This document shows, piece by piece, positions 1 to 7,823 of a stretch of 64,000 nt of DNA (its first letter is position 1; each line of letters begins with the position of its first letter). Where the stretch lies: assembly GCF_001611795.1 (NCBI RefSeq), contig NZ_CP015098.1, forward strand, positions 7,750,001-7,814,000, given 5' to 3'. This stretch comes from Streptomyces qaidamensis (lineage in GTDB: Bacteria > Actinomycetota > Actinomycetes > Streptomycetales > Streptomycetaceae). The notes under the pieces were generated by a model, which ran no database searches, was not told the DNA's origin, and was given only the letters and a program-made list of their open reading frames with translations. The translations under genes and the position numbers were made by a program.

Positions 1-27
1 ATCACGGCGGCGAAACGACTCCGACGG

Positions 28-624
28 TCACGGCCGGACGGGCGTGCGCGGCATCGGCCGTTCGAGATCCGGGTCGCCGAACTCCGCGCGCAGCGCCTGG
101 AATGCGGTCACCTTGTCCTCGCCGAAGCGCCGGACGTGGGCGGCGTATTCCTCGGGGGAGAGGTATGCCGACGGCCGGGACTTGGTGTGGAACTTGTCGG
201 CGTACATCACGAGCCTCTCCTCTTCCGTCACCGCCACGTAGTCGGCGGGAGGCAGGGGCAGTCCCTGGCTCACGATGTCGTGCCGCGTGAGTCCCACTCC
301 GGTGTGGTGGGAACAGAAGCGGCGGAGGGCTTCGGGGAAGCCCTCCGCTTCGAGGATCTCGTGGCCGAGCAGGCCGTGCCGGACGTAGTTGCGGTGGTCC
401 AGCCGTCCGTCGTGCCCGTAGAGGCGGTAGACGCCGATGTCGTGGAGGAGACAGCCGGCGCGGACCAGATCGGCGTCGAGGTGCGCGAGGTGAGGCGCCG
501 ACAGGAGCTGCTCGGCGATGTCCCAGACGATCTCGCAGTGCGTGTGGACGAGGGCGAACGCCTCGGTGGTGGGCGCGTACTTCTCGTGCAGCGCCCGGAT
601 CTCTGCGGGGCCCGGAATCCTCAT
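28..624 (-). CDS. HD domain-containing protein (predicted phosphohydrolase)
   Basis: A 198-residue protein with an HD-type metal-dependent hydrolase fold. The diagnostic pair is H61-D62 in LLHDIG, preceded by a histidine-rich helix (H27, H29) and followed by further histidines near residues 83-88 and 106-107 (SHHTG), as expected for HD metal ligands. The reading frame is open well upstream, but the homology-like part begins at MRIPGP, so I place the start at this ATG. HD proteins of this size hydrolyse phosphate esters of nucleotides or similar compounds; the substrate cannot be read from the sequence. It is divergent from the next gene, with 169 bp between them. Confidence 0.8.
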   Translation of the reverse strand: MRIPGPAEIRALHEKYAPTTEAFALVHTHCEIVWDIAEQLLSAPHLAHLDADLVRAGCLLHDIGVYRLYGHDGRLDHRNYVRHGLLGHEILEAEGFPEALRRFCSHHTGVGLTRHDIVSQGLPLPPADYVAVTEEERLVMYADKFHTKSRPSAYLSPEEYAAHVRRFGEDKVTAFQALRAEFGDPDLERPMPRTPVRP

Positions 625-793
625 CGGGGGAGCGTAACAACCGTTCGTCCGGCTGAGCCGGGAAGTTCCCGCAGCGGCCCTTTTCACGCGATCGGATGGT
701 GCTTCGGGGAGCGGGCACCTGCCCTGCCTGCGGGCCGTTCGACCTGGTGACGGGACTTGTCGTCCATTCTCAGCACGGTGACGGGAGCACACC

Positions 794-1336
794 ATGGGCC
801 TGCACTTCCACCGCAACCCCGACGGCACGACGACCGGGCGCAACGAGGCCAACGGCTTCACCGTGACGCATGCCGAAGAAGAAGAGGTGAAGCGGCAGTT
901 GTACGAGGACGCCGGGTGGGAGTACTCGCCTCCACCGCCCCCGGTGCCGCCCGGGTTTCACAGGTTCTCCTTGGTGCACGACGAGTTCCGGGCCTCCGGC
1001 TTCGAGGACGAGAGGTACGCGGGACTGCGGGCGCATCCGCCCGAGGGGTGTGTGCCGGTCGACTGGGGCTGCTTCGCCCTGGAGTGCGAACGGCCTGGGA
1101 AGACGCTCCTGGAGGCGGTCGCCGGTACCGTCGCGGAGGTTCGCCGGGAGCACGGGCTGGTGATGAACAGCCTGGGGGTCGAGAAGCCCCAGGAACGGTT
1201 CGACGCGGACAGCAAGGACGGGTACGCCGCGAAGATCGTCGCGCATGTCGTGCTGATGGCCGCTGACCGCGCCCGGCTGCTCGGATACGGGCGCAAGGAC
1301 GTGGTCCGGCTGCTCGACGCCACGGGGATCGAGTAG
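794..1336 (+). CDS. Conserved hypothetical protein
   Basis: A 180-residue soluble protein that I do not recognise beyond general similarity to Streptomyces hypothetical proteins. It has no signal peptide or membrane segment. A run of prolines sits near residues 47-54, the first 40 residues are rich in charged residues, and the C-terminal half looks helical. The ATG is preceded by a GGGAG ribosome binding site 7 bases upstream. The stop codon abuts the upstream in-frame extension of the following hydrolase gene, which suggests co-transcription. No function is proposed. Confidence 0.65.
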   Translation: MGLHFHRNPDGTTTGRNEANGFTVTHAEEEEVKRQLYEDAGWEYSPPPPPVPPGFHRFSLVHDEFRASGFEDERYAGLRAHPPEGCVPVDWGCFALECERPGKTLLEAVAGTVAEVRREHGLVMNSLGVEKPQERFDADSKDGYAAKIVAHVVLMAADRARLLGYGRKDVVRLLDATGIE

Positions 1337-1416
1337 TGGAACGCCTTGGTCGGCGGGGACCGACGCCCGCGGAAATCCCGTTGTCCGGTACGTCACCTCC
1401 TGACAAGGTCGCGCCC

Positions 1417-2283
1417 ATGCCCGCCTTCACCGCACTCGACGGCACCACCCTGGCCTACCACGTGACGGGAGACGGACCGCCCCTGGTCTGCCTCCCGGGT
1501 GGCCCCATGCAGGACTCCGTGTACCTGGGGGACCTCGGCGGTCTGACGGCCCGCCGTACCCTGATCCGGCTGGACCTCCGGGGCACGGGCCGCTCCACGG
1601 TTCCGCGGGACCCGGCGTCATACCGCTGTGACCGGCAGGTCGGCGACGTCGAGGCGCTGCGTGCGGAGTTGGGCCTGGAGCGGGTCGACCTGCTCGGGCA
1701 CTCGGCCGGGGCGAACCTGGCCGTGCTGTACGCGGCCCGGCATCCGGAGCGGGTGGGCCGGCTCGTGGTCGTCACACCGAGCGTCTTCGCCGTCGGCCTC
1801 GACGTCACCGCCGAGGACCGGCTGGAGACGGCCCGACTGCGCCGGGACGAACCGTGGTTCGCACCGGCGCAGGCTTCCCTGGAAGCGATCACGTCCGGCC
1901 GGGCGAAGCCCGCCGACTGGGACACCGTCGCCCCCTTCTGGTTCGGCCGGTGGGACGACGAGGCGCGCCGGTTCCGCGCTGCGGAGCATCAGCAGCGCAA
2001 CGACGAGGCCGCGGCCCGCTACGCCTCCGAAGGTGCCTTCGATCCCAGCGCCACGCGTGCCGCTCTCGCCGAGTCGCCCTCACCGGTGCTCGTCCTCGCC
2101 GGGGAGTACGACATCGCCGCGCCCGTGCGGGTGATGAAGGAGTACGCCGCCTTGTTCCCGCAGGCGGAACTCGTCGTGCAGAGCCGAGCGGGGCACTTTC
2201 CGTGGCGGGACGGGGCGGGTGCGTTTGTGACGGCCCTGGCGGCCTTCCTGGATCAGGCGTCCGCCCCGCTGCCCGGCACATAG
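1417..2283 (+). CDS. Alpha/beta hydrolase (proline iminopeptidase-like)
   Basis: A 288-residue alpha/beta hydrolase. The nucleophile elbow is GHSAG with S96. An oxyanion-type loop LPGGP lies at residues 26-30, followed by LDLRGTGRS, and the acid and base are probably the Asp in GEYDIAAP and the His in AGHFPW. The GGP loop and overall length fit the S33 proline iminopeptidase/ester hydrolase group, but the substrate is unknown. The frame is open back to 1336, where a GTG overlaps the previous stop; I prefer the internal ATG because conserved sequence starts there. Its 3' end overlaps the convergent ATPase gene by 31 bp. Confidence 0.8.
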   Translation: MPAFTALDGTTLAYHVTGDGPPLVCLPGGPMQDSVYLGDLGGLTARRTLIRLDLRGTGRSTVPRDPASYRCDRQVGDVEALRAELGLERVDLLGHSAGANLAVLYAARHPERVGRLVVVTPSVFAVGLDVTAEDRLETARLRRDEPWFAPAQASLEAITSGRAKPADWDTVAPFWFGRWDDEARRFRAAEHQQRNDEAAARYASEGAFDPSATRAALAESPSPVLVLAGEYDIAAPVRVMKEYAALFPQAELVVQSRAGHFPWRDGAGAFVTALAAFLDQASAPLPGT

Positions 2284-3212
2284 TCGGGGTCCACCTGCGC
2301 CGCCAGATCCCCGCCCGTACGTGCGTCCGCCCAGGCGTGGACGTTGCGCAGGTGGAACTCGACCGCGTGGCGGTGGAGCCGATTCCAGTCGCGGACCTCG
2401 GAGTCGACCGCCTCGCGCAGGATCGCGAGGGCGTGGCGGTTGTGCGGCTCCAGTGACGCCAGTGCGTCCGGGCCGGACCCTGCTCGGCCCTGTTCCGCCG
2501 CGCGGACCCAGGGGGAGTGCACCAGGTGGGTCAGGAGGTCGTCGCCCACCTGCTCCTTGAGGAAGAGCAGGTCGTCCTCGCCGGTCACCTTGTTGCCGAC
2601 GACCGCGATGCGGATGCCGAACCGTTCCGCGTGGTCACGGTACTGGCGGTACACCGAGACGCCCTTGCGGGTGGGTTCCGCCACCAGGAACGTCAGGTCG
2701 AAGCGGGTGAACAGGCCCGACGCGAAGGCGTCCGCGCCCGCTGTCATGTCGACCACGACGTACTCGCCGGGGCCGTCCAGCAGGTGGCCGAGGTACAGCT
2801 CCACCGCACCCAGCTTGGAGTGGTAGCAGGCCACGCCCAGGTCGGACTCGTCGAACTCGCCCGTCACCATGAGGGGGACGCCGCCCGCCCGGCCGACGTG
2901 CCGCGTGTGCAGCTCGTCGTCGCCGAGCGGGCGCAGGAGGCGGGACCCGCGACCCGGCGGGGTCGTCTTGATCATCGCCTCGGGGGAGGGAATGCGGGGA
3001 TTGTCGCCCCGCAGGAGGGTCTTGATCTCGGGCACGTGCGCGCCCAGGGGAGGGGCGGAAACCTCCGAGCCGCCGAGCGCCTCGGCCAGGTGCTGGTTGA
3101 TGTCGCCGTCGATGGCGAGGACCGGTGCGCCGGAGCGCGCCAGGTGGCGGGAGAAGAGCGCGGACAGCGTGGTCTTGCCGCTGCCGCCCTTGCCGACGAA
3201 CGCGACCCTCAC
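2253..3212 (-). CDS. CooC/MinD-type P-loop ATPase
   Basis: A 319-residue SIMIBI-class ATPase with a deviant Walker A motif GKGGSGKTT at residues 7-15, where the signature lysine K8 is present. A DGD motif follows at about residue 40 and a VVVDMTAGAD switch region at about residue 155. This architecture is shared by CooC (nickel insertion), NifH-like and MinD/ParA proteins. The absence of a partner ParB or MinC/E and the divergent binding lipoprotein favour a metal-cofactor role, but that is inference. The start is GTG with GGTGGG 8 bases upstream. A Fur-family-like palindrome lies just upstream of the start. Confidence 0.75.
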   Translation of the reverse strand: MRVAFVGKGGSGKTTLSALFSRHLARSGAPVLAIDGDINQHLAEALGGSEVSAPPLGAHVPEIKTLLRGDNPRIPSPEAMIKTTPPGRGSRLLRPLGDDELHTRHVGRAGGVPLMVTGEFDESDLGVACYHSKLGAVELYLGHLLDGPGEYVVVDMTAGADAFASGLFTRFDLTFLVAEPTRKGVSVYRQYRDHAERFGIRIAVVGNKVTGEDDLLFLKEQVGDDLLTHLVHSPWVRAAEQGRAGSGPDALASLEPHNRHALAILREAVDSEVRDWNRLHRHAVEFHLRNVHAWADARTGGDLAAQVDPDYVPGSGADA

Positions 3213-3228
3213 GATCGTCCCACCTTTT

Positions 3229-3243
3229 TGAAAATGGATGTCA
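3229..3243. promoter_or_regulatory. Zur/Fur-family-like operator
   Basis: TGAAAATGGATGTCA, an AT-rich 15-mer in a GC-rich genome, matches the actinobacterial Zur box as I recall it (TGAAAATGATTTTCA) at 11 of 15 positions, with one half (TGAAAAT) perfect. It begins 17 bases upstream of the ATPase start, where a repressor would act. Whether it is read by Zur or another Fur-family protein is not shown. Confidence 0.35.
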
Positions 3244-3352
3244 TGTGGATAGGTTTAGGGAGTGGTCCGCACCCATGTCAAATCTCCTGCTCCGTACGGG
3301 ATCTGAGGCGTCCTCGACGTGGATCACCCGGTTGACCGGCGTGTTCCGCTTG

Positions 3353-3369
3353 ATGCATATGCTGTGCAA
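3353..3369 (+). promoter_or_regulatory. Nur-like nickel operator over a leaderless promoter
   Basis: ATGCAT-N5-GTGCAA matches the Streptomyces Nur box (TTGCAA-N5-TTGCAA) at 9 of 12 positions with the exact 5-base spacing. It overlaps a -10 element TATGCT at 3358-3363, and the likely GTG start codon follows at 3370, seven bases after the -10. No Shine-Dalgarno sequence is visible, so the mRNA may be leaderless. A possible -35 TTGACC lies at 3332-3337, with a long 20-base spacer. Confidence 0.4.
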
Positions 3370-4878
3370 GTGCGTCATCAGAGCATCAAGAGCCGCCTCC
3401 GGTTTCTCGCCGCCCTCGCCCTCGCGCCGTGTCTGGCCGGCTGCTTCGTGTCCCCCGGCGGGGAGCCGTCGTCGCAGGGCGGGCCGTCGGGCTCGCGGCT
3501 GCGCGTCGCCCTCGCCTTCCCGCCCGCCGAGAATCTCTCGCCGTACGGAGCCGACGCCACCCTGCTCAGCCGCCTCGGCGTCACCGAGGGACTCACCGCC
3601 CTGGACGCCAACGGCGCCGCGGCCCCCGCGCTCGCCCGGTCCTGGCACCGGGAGGACGACCGCACCTGGCGGTTCACCCTGCGCGAGGCCACGTTCCAGG
3701 ACGGCACGGACGTCACGCCTGCCGCCGTGGCCGCCGCGCTCACCCACGCCACCCGGGCAGAGCCCGCCCCCGCGGCCCTCGCCGGCGTCACCCTCGGCGC
3801 GAAGGCCGACGGCGAGCGCGGCATCCGCATCACCACCCGGGAGCCCGACCCCGTCCTGCCCATGCGCCTGGCCGGTCCGAGCCTGGCGATCCTCTCCCCG
3901 AAGGCGTACCGGAAGAAGGGCAGCCCCACCCCGGTCGGCACCGCCACCGGCCCTTTCGAGATCACGGAGGTCAGCGGCGGCGGCTCCGCCACCCTCGACC
4001 GCTACGACGACTACTGGGACGGCCTCGCCCACGCCACCGGTATCGACGTGCGCTTCGTCAAGGACGGCACCGCCCGGGCCAACGCCGTCCGCACCGGTGA
4101 CGTCGACATCGCCGAGGCGATCCCCGTCGCCCAGGCCGCGACCCTCGACAAAGCGACGCTCAAGGAAGCCGGCACCACCCGGACCACCAGCCTGCAGCTC
4201 AACACGGAGTCCGGGCCCTTCAAGGACCCGGAGCTGCGCGCCGCCGCCCGCACGGCGATCGCGCCCTCCGCCCTCGTCAAAGGCGTCTTCGAGGGGTACG
4301 CCGACCCGGGCGCCGGTCTCTTCGGACCCGCCGTCACCTGGGCCGAGAGCAAGCGGGTGGAGCCGGCCGGCCGTGCCGAGCCCGCCCGGCCCGACGGCAC
4401 GTCGATCACCCTGGCCACCTACGACAACCGGCCCGAGCTTCCCGAGGTCGCCCAGGTCGTGCAACAGCAGCTGCGGAAGGCCGGATTCGCGGTGAAACTG
4501 GAAGTGCGCGAGTACTCACGGCTGGAGAGCGACGCGCTCGCCGGGAAGTTCGACGCGTTCATCGGCGCCCGCAACAGCCTCCTGGACACCGGCGACCCCG
4601 TCGGAGTCCTGGGCAGCGACTACACCTGCGACGGCGGCTACAACCTGGCCCGGCTGTGCGACGAGAAGACCGACCGGGCCGTCGCCGAGGCCGTCGGAAC
4701 CGACGGCACCGGTGAGCGGCAGGACGCCGCCATGGCCGCCGAGGCGGCGATCCTCGGCACGGACGCGGTCGTGCCGCTGGCTCACCAGCGGATCATCGCC
4801 GGCGTCTCGGCCAAGGTGCGGGGTGTGCTGCTCGACCCGTACGAGCGGACCCTGGTCGGTACCGGGACGCGTCGCTGA
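3370..4878 (+). CDS. Family 5 extracellular solute-binding lipoprotein (nickel/peptide type)
   Basis: A 502-residue SBP_bac_5 protein. From the GTG start the N-terminus is a lipoprotein signal: basic residues, a hydrophobic stretch, then LAGC with lipidated C25. Family hallmarks include ENLSPYG, GLTALDANG, PALARSWHREDDRTWRFTLRE and YDDYWDG. The family binds dipeptides, oligopeptides or nickel (NikA). No permease or ATPase genes follow, so it is an orphan binding protein that must borrow a transporter. The Nur-like box over its promoter suggests nickel, which is inference. An upstream in-frame extension to 3319 is rejected because it would bury the signal peptide. Confidence 0.8.
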   Translation: MRHQSIKSRLRFLAALALAPCLAGCFVSPGGEPSSQGGPSGSRLRVALAFPPAENLSPYGADATLLSRLGVTEGLTALDANGAAAPALARSWHREDDRTWRFTLREATFQDGTDVTPAAVAAALTHATRAEPAPAALAGVTLGAKADGERGIRITTREPDPVLPMRLAGPSLAILSPKAYRKKGSPTPVGTATGPFEITEVSGGGSATLDRYDDYWDGLAHATGIDVRFVKDGTARANAVRTGDVDIAEAIPVAQAATLDKATLKEAGTTRTTSLQLNTESGPFKDPELRAAARTAIAPSALVKGVFEGYADPGAGLFGPAVTWAESKRVEPAGRAEPARPDGTSITLATYDNRPELPEVAQVVQQQLRKAGFAVKLEVREYSRLESDALAGKFDAFIGARNSLLDTGDPVGVLGSDYTCDGGYNLARLCDEKTDRAVAEAVGTDGTGERQDAAMAAEAAILGTDAVVPLAHQRIIAGVSAKVRGVLLDPYERTLVGTGTRR

Positions 4879-4881
4879 CCG

Positions 4882-4897
4882 GCCCGTTCAGGCGGGC
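4882..4897. terminator. Weak hairpin between convergent genes
   Basis: GCCCG and CGGGC pair around a 6-base loop in the 9-bp gap between the binding-protein and RidA stop codons, running slightly into the latter. The stem is only 5 bp and there is no T-run, so termination is only possible. Confidence 0.25.
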
Positions 4898-5289
4898 AGC
4901 CGCGTGTCGATCACGCAGCTGATCTCGATGAGCTGCCCGGGAAACGTCAGTTCGGTGACGCCCAGGGCCGTGCTGACCGGGCGGTGGGCGCCGAAGTACG
5001 CCCGGTTCGACTTCGCCACGACCTCGGCGTTGCGCACCAGGTCCACCGCGTACAGCGTCTGGGACACGATCTGGTTGCGCGTCACGCCGTAGCGGGACAG
5101 GACCCTGTCGAGGTTGATGTAGGTCCGCTCCAGTTGGGCGGTGAGGTCGTCCTCGGGACGGAAGCCGCCCGCCTCGTCGAACGCGAGCTGTCCGGAGACA
5201 TGGATCAGGTCACCGGACCTGATCGCCTGGGCGTAGCCGAAGTGGCTCTCGGCGGGGATGCCGTGGTCGTAGACGTCGATGGTGGTCAC
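4888..5289 (-). CDS. RidA family protein (YjgF/YER057c/UK114)
   Basis: A 133-residue RidA-superfamily protein with the conserved elements HVSGQLAFD (about residues 30-38), the central region around LDRVLSRYGV, and the C-terminal VTELTFPGQLIEISCV. RidA proteins hydrolyse reactive enamine/imine intermediates, but this member lacks the canonical C-terminal Arg-containing VEIEAIA pattern, so it may belong to a divergent subgroup acting on another small molecule. It begins with GTG and is divergent from an HxlR regulator, which probably controls it. Confidence 0.85.
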   Translation of the reverse strand: MTTIDVYDHGIPAESHFGYAQAIRSGDLIHVSGQLAFDEAGGFRPEDDLTAQLERTYINLDRVLSRYGVTRNQIVSQTLYAVDLVRNAEVVAKSNRAYFGAHRPVSTALGVTELTFPGQLIEISCVIDTRLPA

Positions 5290-5330
5290 AGGCGGTGTCC
5301 TTCCGTCGAGCGCGCATCTGCGCTCTCTTG

Positions 5331-5392
5331 CGGTTACTGGGAAACCGTAGGAGAGTGAGCGCCGACCTGGAAGAACGCACTTTTCGGTAACG
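5331..5392. promoter_or_regulatory. Putative HxlR operator pair in the ridA/hxlR divergent promoter
   Basis: Two related elements lie in the 113-bp divergent spacer. CGGTT-N7-AACCG is at 5331-5347, and TTTTCGGTAACG at 5381-5392 carries the same GTTAC core in inverted orientation. Such paired copies around divergent promoters are typical of autoregulating HxlR proteins. Binding is inferred. Confidence 0.35.
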
Positions 5393-5402
5393 GGGGAACC
5401 AG

Positions 5403-5783
5403 ATGGTGACCAAGCAGTTGAGGGACCTGCCCGAGAACGCGGACCTGCGGCGGGCGGACTCCCTGGCGCGGGAGATCTTCTCCGACGTGGCCAACAAGTG
5501 GGCGCTTCTGATCATCGAGGCCCTCGGCGAACGCACCCTGCGCTTCAGCGAGTTGCGCGACGAGGTCGAGGGCGTCAGCCACAAGATGCTGACCCAGAAC
5601 CTGCGGATGCTGGAGCGCAACGGCCTGGTCGACCGGACGGTGTACCCCACCGTGCCGCCCAGGGTCGAGTACACCCTGACCGAGCCGGGCCGGGCCCTGC
5701 GCGCCACGGTCGACGCGATCTGCGGCTGGACCCACCGGTACCTCGGCCACATCGAGGCGGCGCGCGGCCGGTTCGACGACTGA
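5403..5783 (+). CDS. HxlR family transcriptional regulator
   Basis: A 126-residue winged-helix regulator. Diagnostic HxlR segments are ANKWALLIIEALGERTLRFSEL, then VSHKMLTQNLRMLERNGLV and RVEYTLTEPGRAL. A single cysteine (ICGW, near residue 108) in the C-terminal helix could act as a redox or electrophile sensor, as in several HxlR proteins, though that is inference. It is divergent from the RidA gene and follows a GGGGA ribosome binding site. Confidence 0.9.
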   Translation: MVTKQLRDLPENADLRRADSLAREIFSDVANKWALLIIEALGERTLRFSELRDEVEGVSHKMLTQNLRMLERNGLVDRTVYPTVPPRVEYTLTEPGRALRATVDAICGWTHRYLGHIEAARGRFDD

Positions 5784-5803
5784 CCGCCCCGCCGTTGCTG
5801 CCG

Positions 5804-6562
5804 TCAGCCGGCGACCAGTTCCCGCACCTGACGGGGCGCCACCGGCTCCTCGACGCGCGAGGTCCGGTACAGCCACAGCACGTCACGCCCGAACGACCAG
5901 ACCAGCAGGCCCAGGGCCAGGGCCGCCACGCCGAAGTTGCCCGCGTACGGCAGCAGATCGGCGCCCGCGACCAGCAGGAGCACGCCCTGGAGGGCGGCGA
6001 CGGTCTTGCGGGCGGTGCTCGGCGGGAGCGCGGCGGTCAGCCAGGGCCACACCCGCGCGGCGGCGACGAAGACGTACCGCATGCCGCCGATCAGCAGCAC
6101 CCACGGGCCCAGTTGCATCGACACGTACACGCTCAGTACCAGGATCAGGAACGCGTCGACCTCCATGTCGAAGCGCGCGCCCAGCGGCGTCGACGTGCCG
6201 GTGCGGCGGGCGACCTTGCCGTCGACGCCGTCGAGGATCAGCGCCACCGCCGTCAGACCGACGAACAGCGACACGGGCGGTGAGCTCTGGAAGGAGTCGG
6301 CCACCAGGGCCGTGACCCCGCCGACGAGGGTGGCCCGGCCGAGGGTGACGCGGTTGGCCGCGCCGAACGAGCGCAGCCGGGAGCGGTGCAGGGCCCGCGA
6401 GAGCACCGCCCAGGTGGCGATCGCGAACGCGAGGCCGGTCAGCCATCCCGCCGGCCCCATCCCGATCGCCGTGCCGATCAGGGCCAGCAGCAGGACCTGC
6501 ACTCCCGCCCCCAGGGCGGTCTCCTGCTGGAGCCTCGCGTCGTAAGTGTTGTTCAGGGCCAC
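5804..6562 (-). CDS. CDP-alcohol phosphatidyltransferase family membrane protein
   Basis: A 252-residue integral membrane enzyme with about six hydrophobic segments and the family signature DGVDGKVAR followed by GARFDMEVD, giving the four aspartates that bind two metals and the CDP group. It transfers a phospho-alcohol between a CDP-linked donor and an acceptor alcohol (phospholipid or glycolipid headgroup synthesis). The frame is open far upstream, but the GTG at 6562 has a GGAGGG ribosome binding site and precedes the first hydrophobic helix. It lies divergent from the dehydrogenase that starts the FAPy-type cluster and is probably part of that pathway. Confidence 0.85.
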   Translation of the reverse strand: MALNNTYDARLQQETALGAGVQVLLLALIGTAIGMGPAGWLTGLAFAIATWAVLSRALHRSRLRSFGAANRVTLGRATLVGGVTALVADSFQSSPPVSLFVGLTAVALILDGVDGKVARRTGTSTPLGARFDMEVDAFLILVLSVYVSMQLGPWVLLIGGMRYVFVAAARVWPWLTAALPPSTARKTVAALQGVLLLVAGADLLPYAGNFGVAALALGLLVWSFGRDVLWLYRTSRVEEPVAPRQVRELVAG

Positions 6563-6670
6563 CGAACACCCTCCGGCCGTGTGACAGAGTCGATCAACGC
6601 CGCTACCTTGTGCGCGGCCTGTGCACCCCTCGGTACGCAAGCAGCTTCCCGATCGTTCAGGAGGACTTCG

Positions 6671-7651
6671 ATGAAGCACACCGCACGGGCGTTCTGGATC
6701 GACTCGCCTGGGCGAGGCGGCATCCGGGACGTCACCCTGCCCCCGCCCGGCGAGGGCGAGGTGCTGGTCCGCACGCTGTTCTCCGGCGTGAGCCGCGGCA
6801 CCGAAACGCTCGTCTTCCGCGGCGGCGTGCCTGTCAGCCAGCACACCGCCATGCGCGCGCCGTTCCAGGAGGGCGACTTCCCGGCCCCGGTCAAGTACGG
6901 CTACCTCAACGTCGGCGTGGTGGAGGAAGGACCCCGGGAACTCACCGGCCGCACCGTCTTCTGCCTCTACCCGCACCAGACGCGCTACGTCGTACCGGCC
7001 ACCGCGGTCACCCCCGTCCCGGACACCGTGCCCGCCGAGCGGGCCGTGCTCGCCGGGACCGTGGAGACCGCCGTCAACGCCCTCTGGGACGCCGCCCCCC
7101 TGGTCGGAGACCGGATCGCCGTGGTCGGCGGCGGCATGGTCGGCTGCTCGGTGGCCGCCCTCCTCGCCCGGTTCCCCGGAGTCCGCGTCCAGCTGGTCGA
7201 CGCCGACCCGTCCCGCGCGAAGATCGCCGAAGCGCTCGGCGTCGGCTTCGCCACCCCCGAGGACGCCGACGGGGACCGCGACCTGGTCGTCCACGCCAGC
7301 GCCACGGAAGCGGGCCTCGCCAGGTCCCTGGAACTCCTCACCGCCGAGGGGACCGTCCTCGAACTGAGCTGGTACGGCGACCGGCAGGTCAGCCTCCCGC
7401 TCGGTGAGGCCTTCCACTCCCGGCGGCTCGTCATCCGCAGCAGCCAGGTCGGCACCGTCTCCCCGGCCCGCCCCAACCGCACCTACGCCGACCGGCTCGC
7501 GGTCGCCCTTGACCTGCTCGCCGACCCCGCGCTCGACGCCCTCGTCACCGGCGAATCCCCCTTCGAGGACCTGCCGGACGTGCTGCCCAAGCTGGTCTCC
7601 GGCGAGGTCCCCGCGCTGTGCCACCGGGTCCGTTACGACGAGAGCGATTGA
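6671..7651 (+). CDS. MDR-superfamily dehydrogenase lacking catalytic zinc ligands
   Basis: A 326-residue medium-chain dehydrogenase/reductase with the nucleotide-binding motif VVGGGMVGCSVAALLARF at about residues 152-169 and a GTE motif at 43-45. The usual catalytic zinc residues are absent: the GICG cysteine position reads SGVSRGTE and the GHE histidine region reads KYGYLNVG. It therefore resembles BchC-type or other zinc-less MDR oxidoreductases. AGGAGG lies 8 bases upstream of the ATG. It leads the rightward operon (PTPS-like, glycosyltransferase, methyltransferase, membrane protein), which suggests it oxidises or reduces a sugar or pyrimidine intermediate there. Confidence 0.8.
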   Translation: MKHTARAFWIDSPGRGGIRDVTLPPPGEGEVLVRTLFSGVSRGTETLVFRGGVPVSQHTAMRAPFQEGDFPAPVKYGYLNVGVVEEGPRELTGRTVFCLYPHQTRYVVPATAVTPVPDTVPAERAVLAGTVETAVNALWDAAPLVGDRIAVVGGGMVGCSVAALLARFPGVRVQLVDADPSRAKIAEALGVGFATPEDADGDRDLVVHASATEAGLARSLELLTAEGTVLELSWYGDRQVSLPLGEAFHSRRLVIRSSQVGTVSPARPNRTYADRLAVALDLLADPALDALVTGESPFEDLPDVLPKLVSGEVPALCHRVRYDESD

Positions 7652-7823
7652 CGCATCGGCTGACGATTCGTTCCATCCGGTACGAGTTCCGCCACGACAA
7701 GAGCGCCTGACCTGAGAAAAGACGTACGGAAGGCTGAACAGGGGAAGGCAACGAGCCGTACTACTCGGCATCCCCGGCACCCGAGAGCGGGGAGCAGACG
7801 CGCCGCACCTGGAGGGTCGTCCG

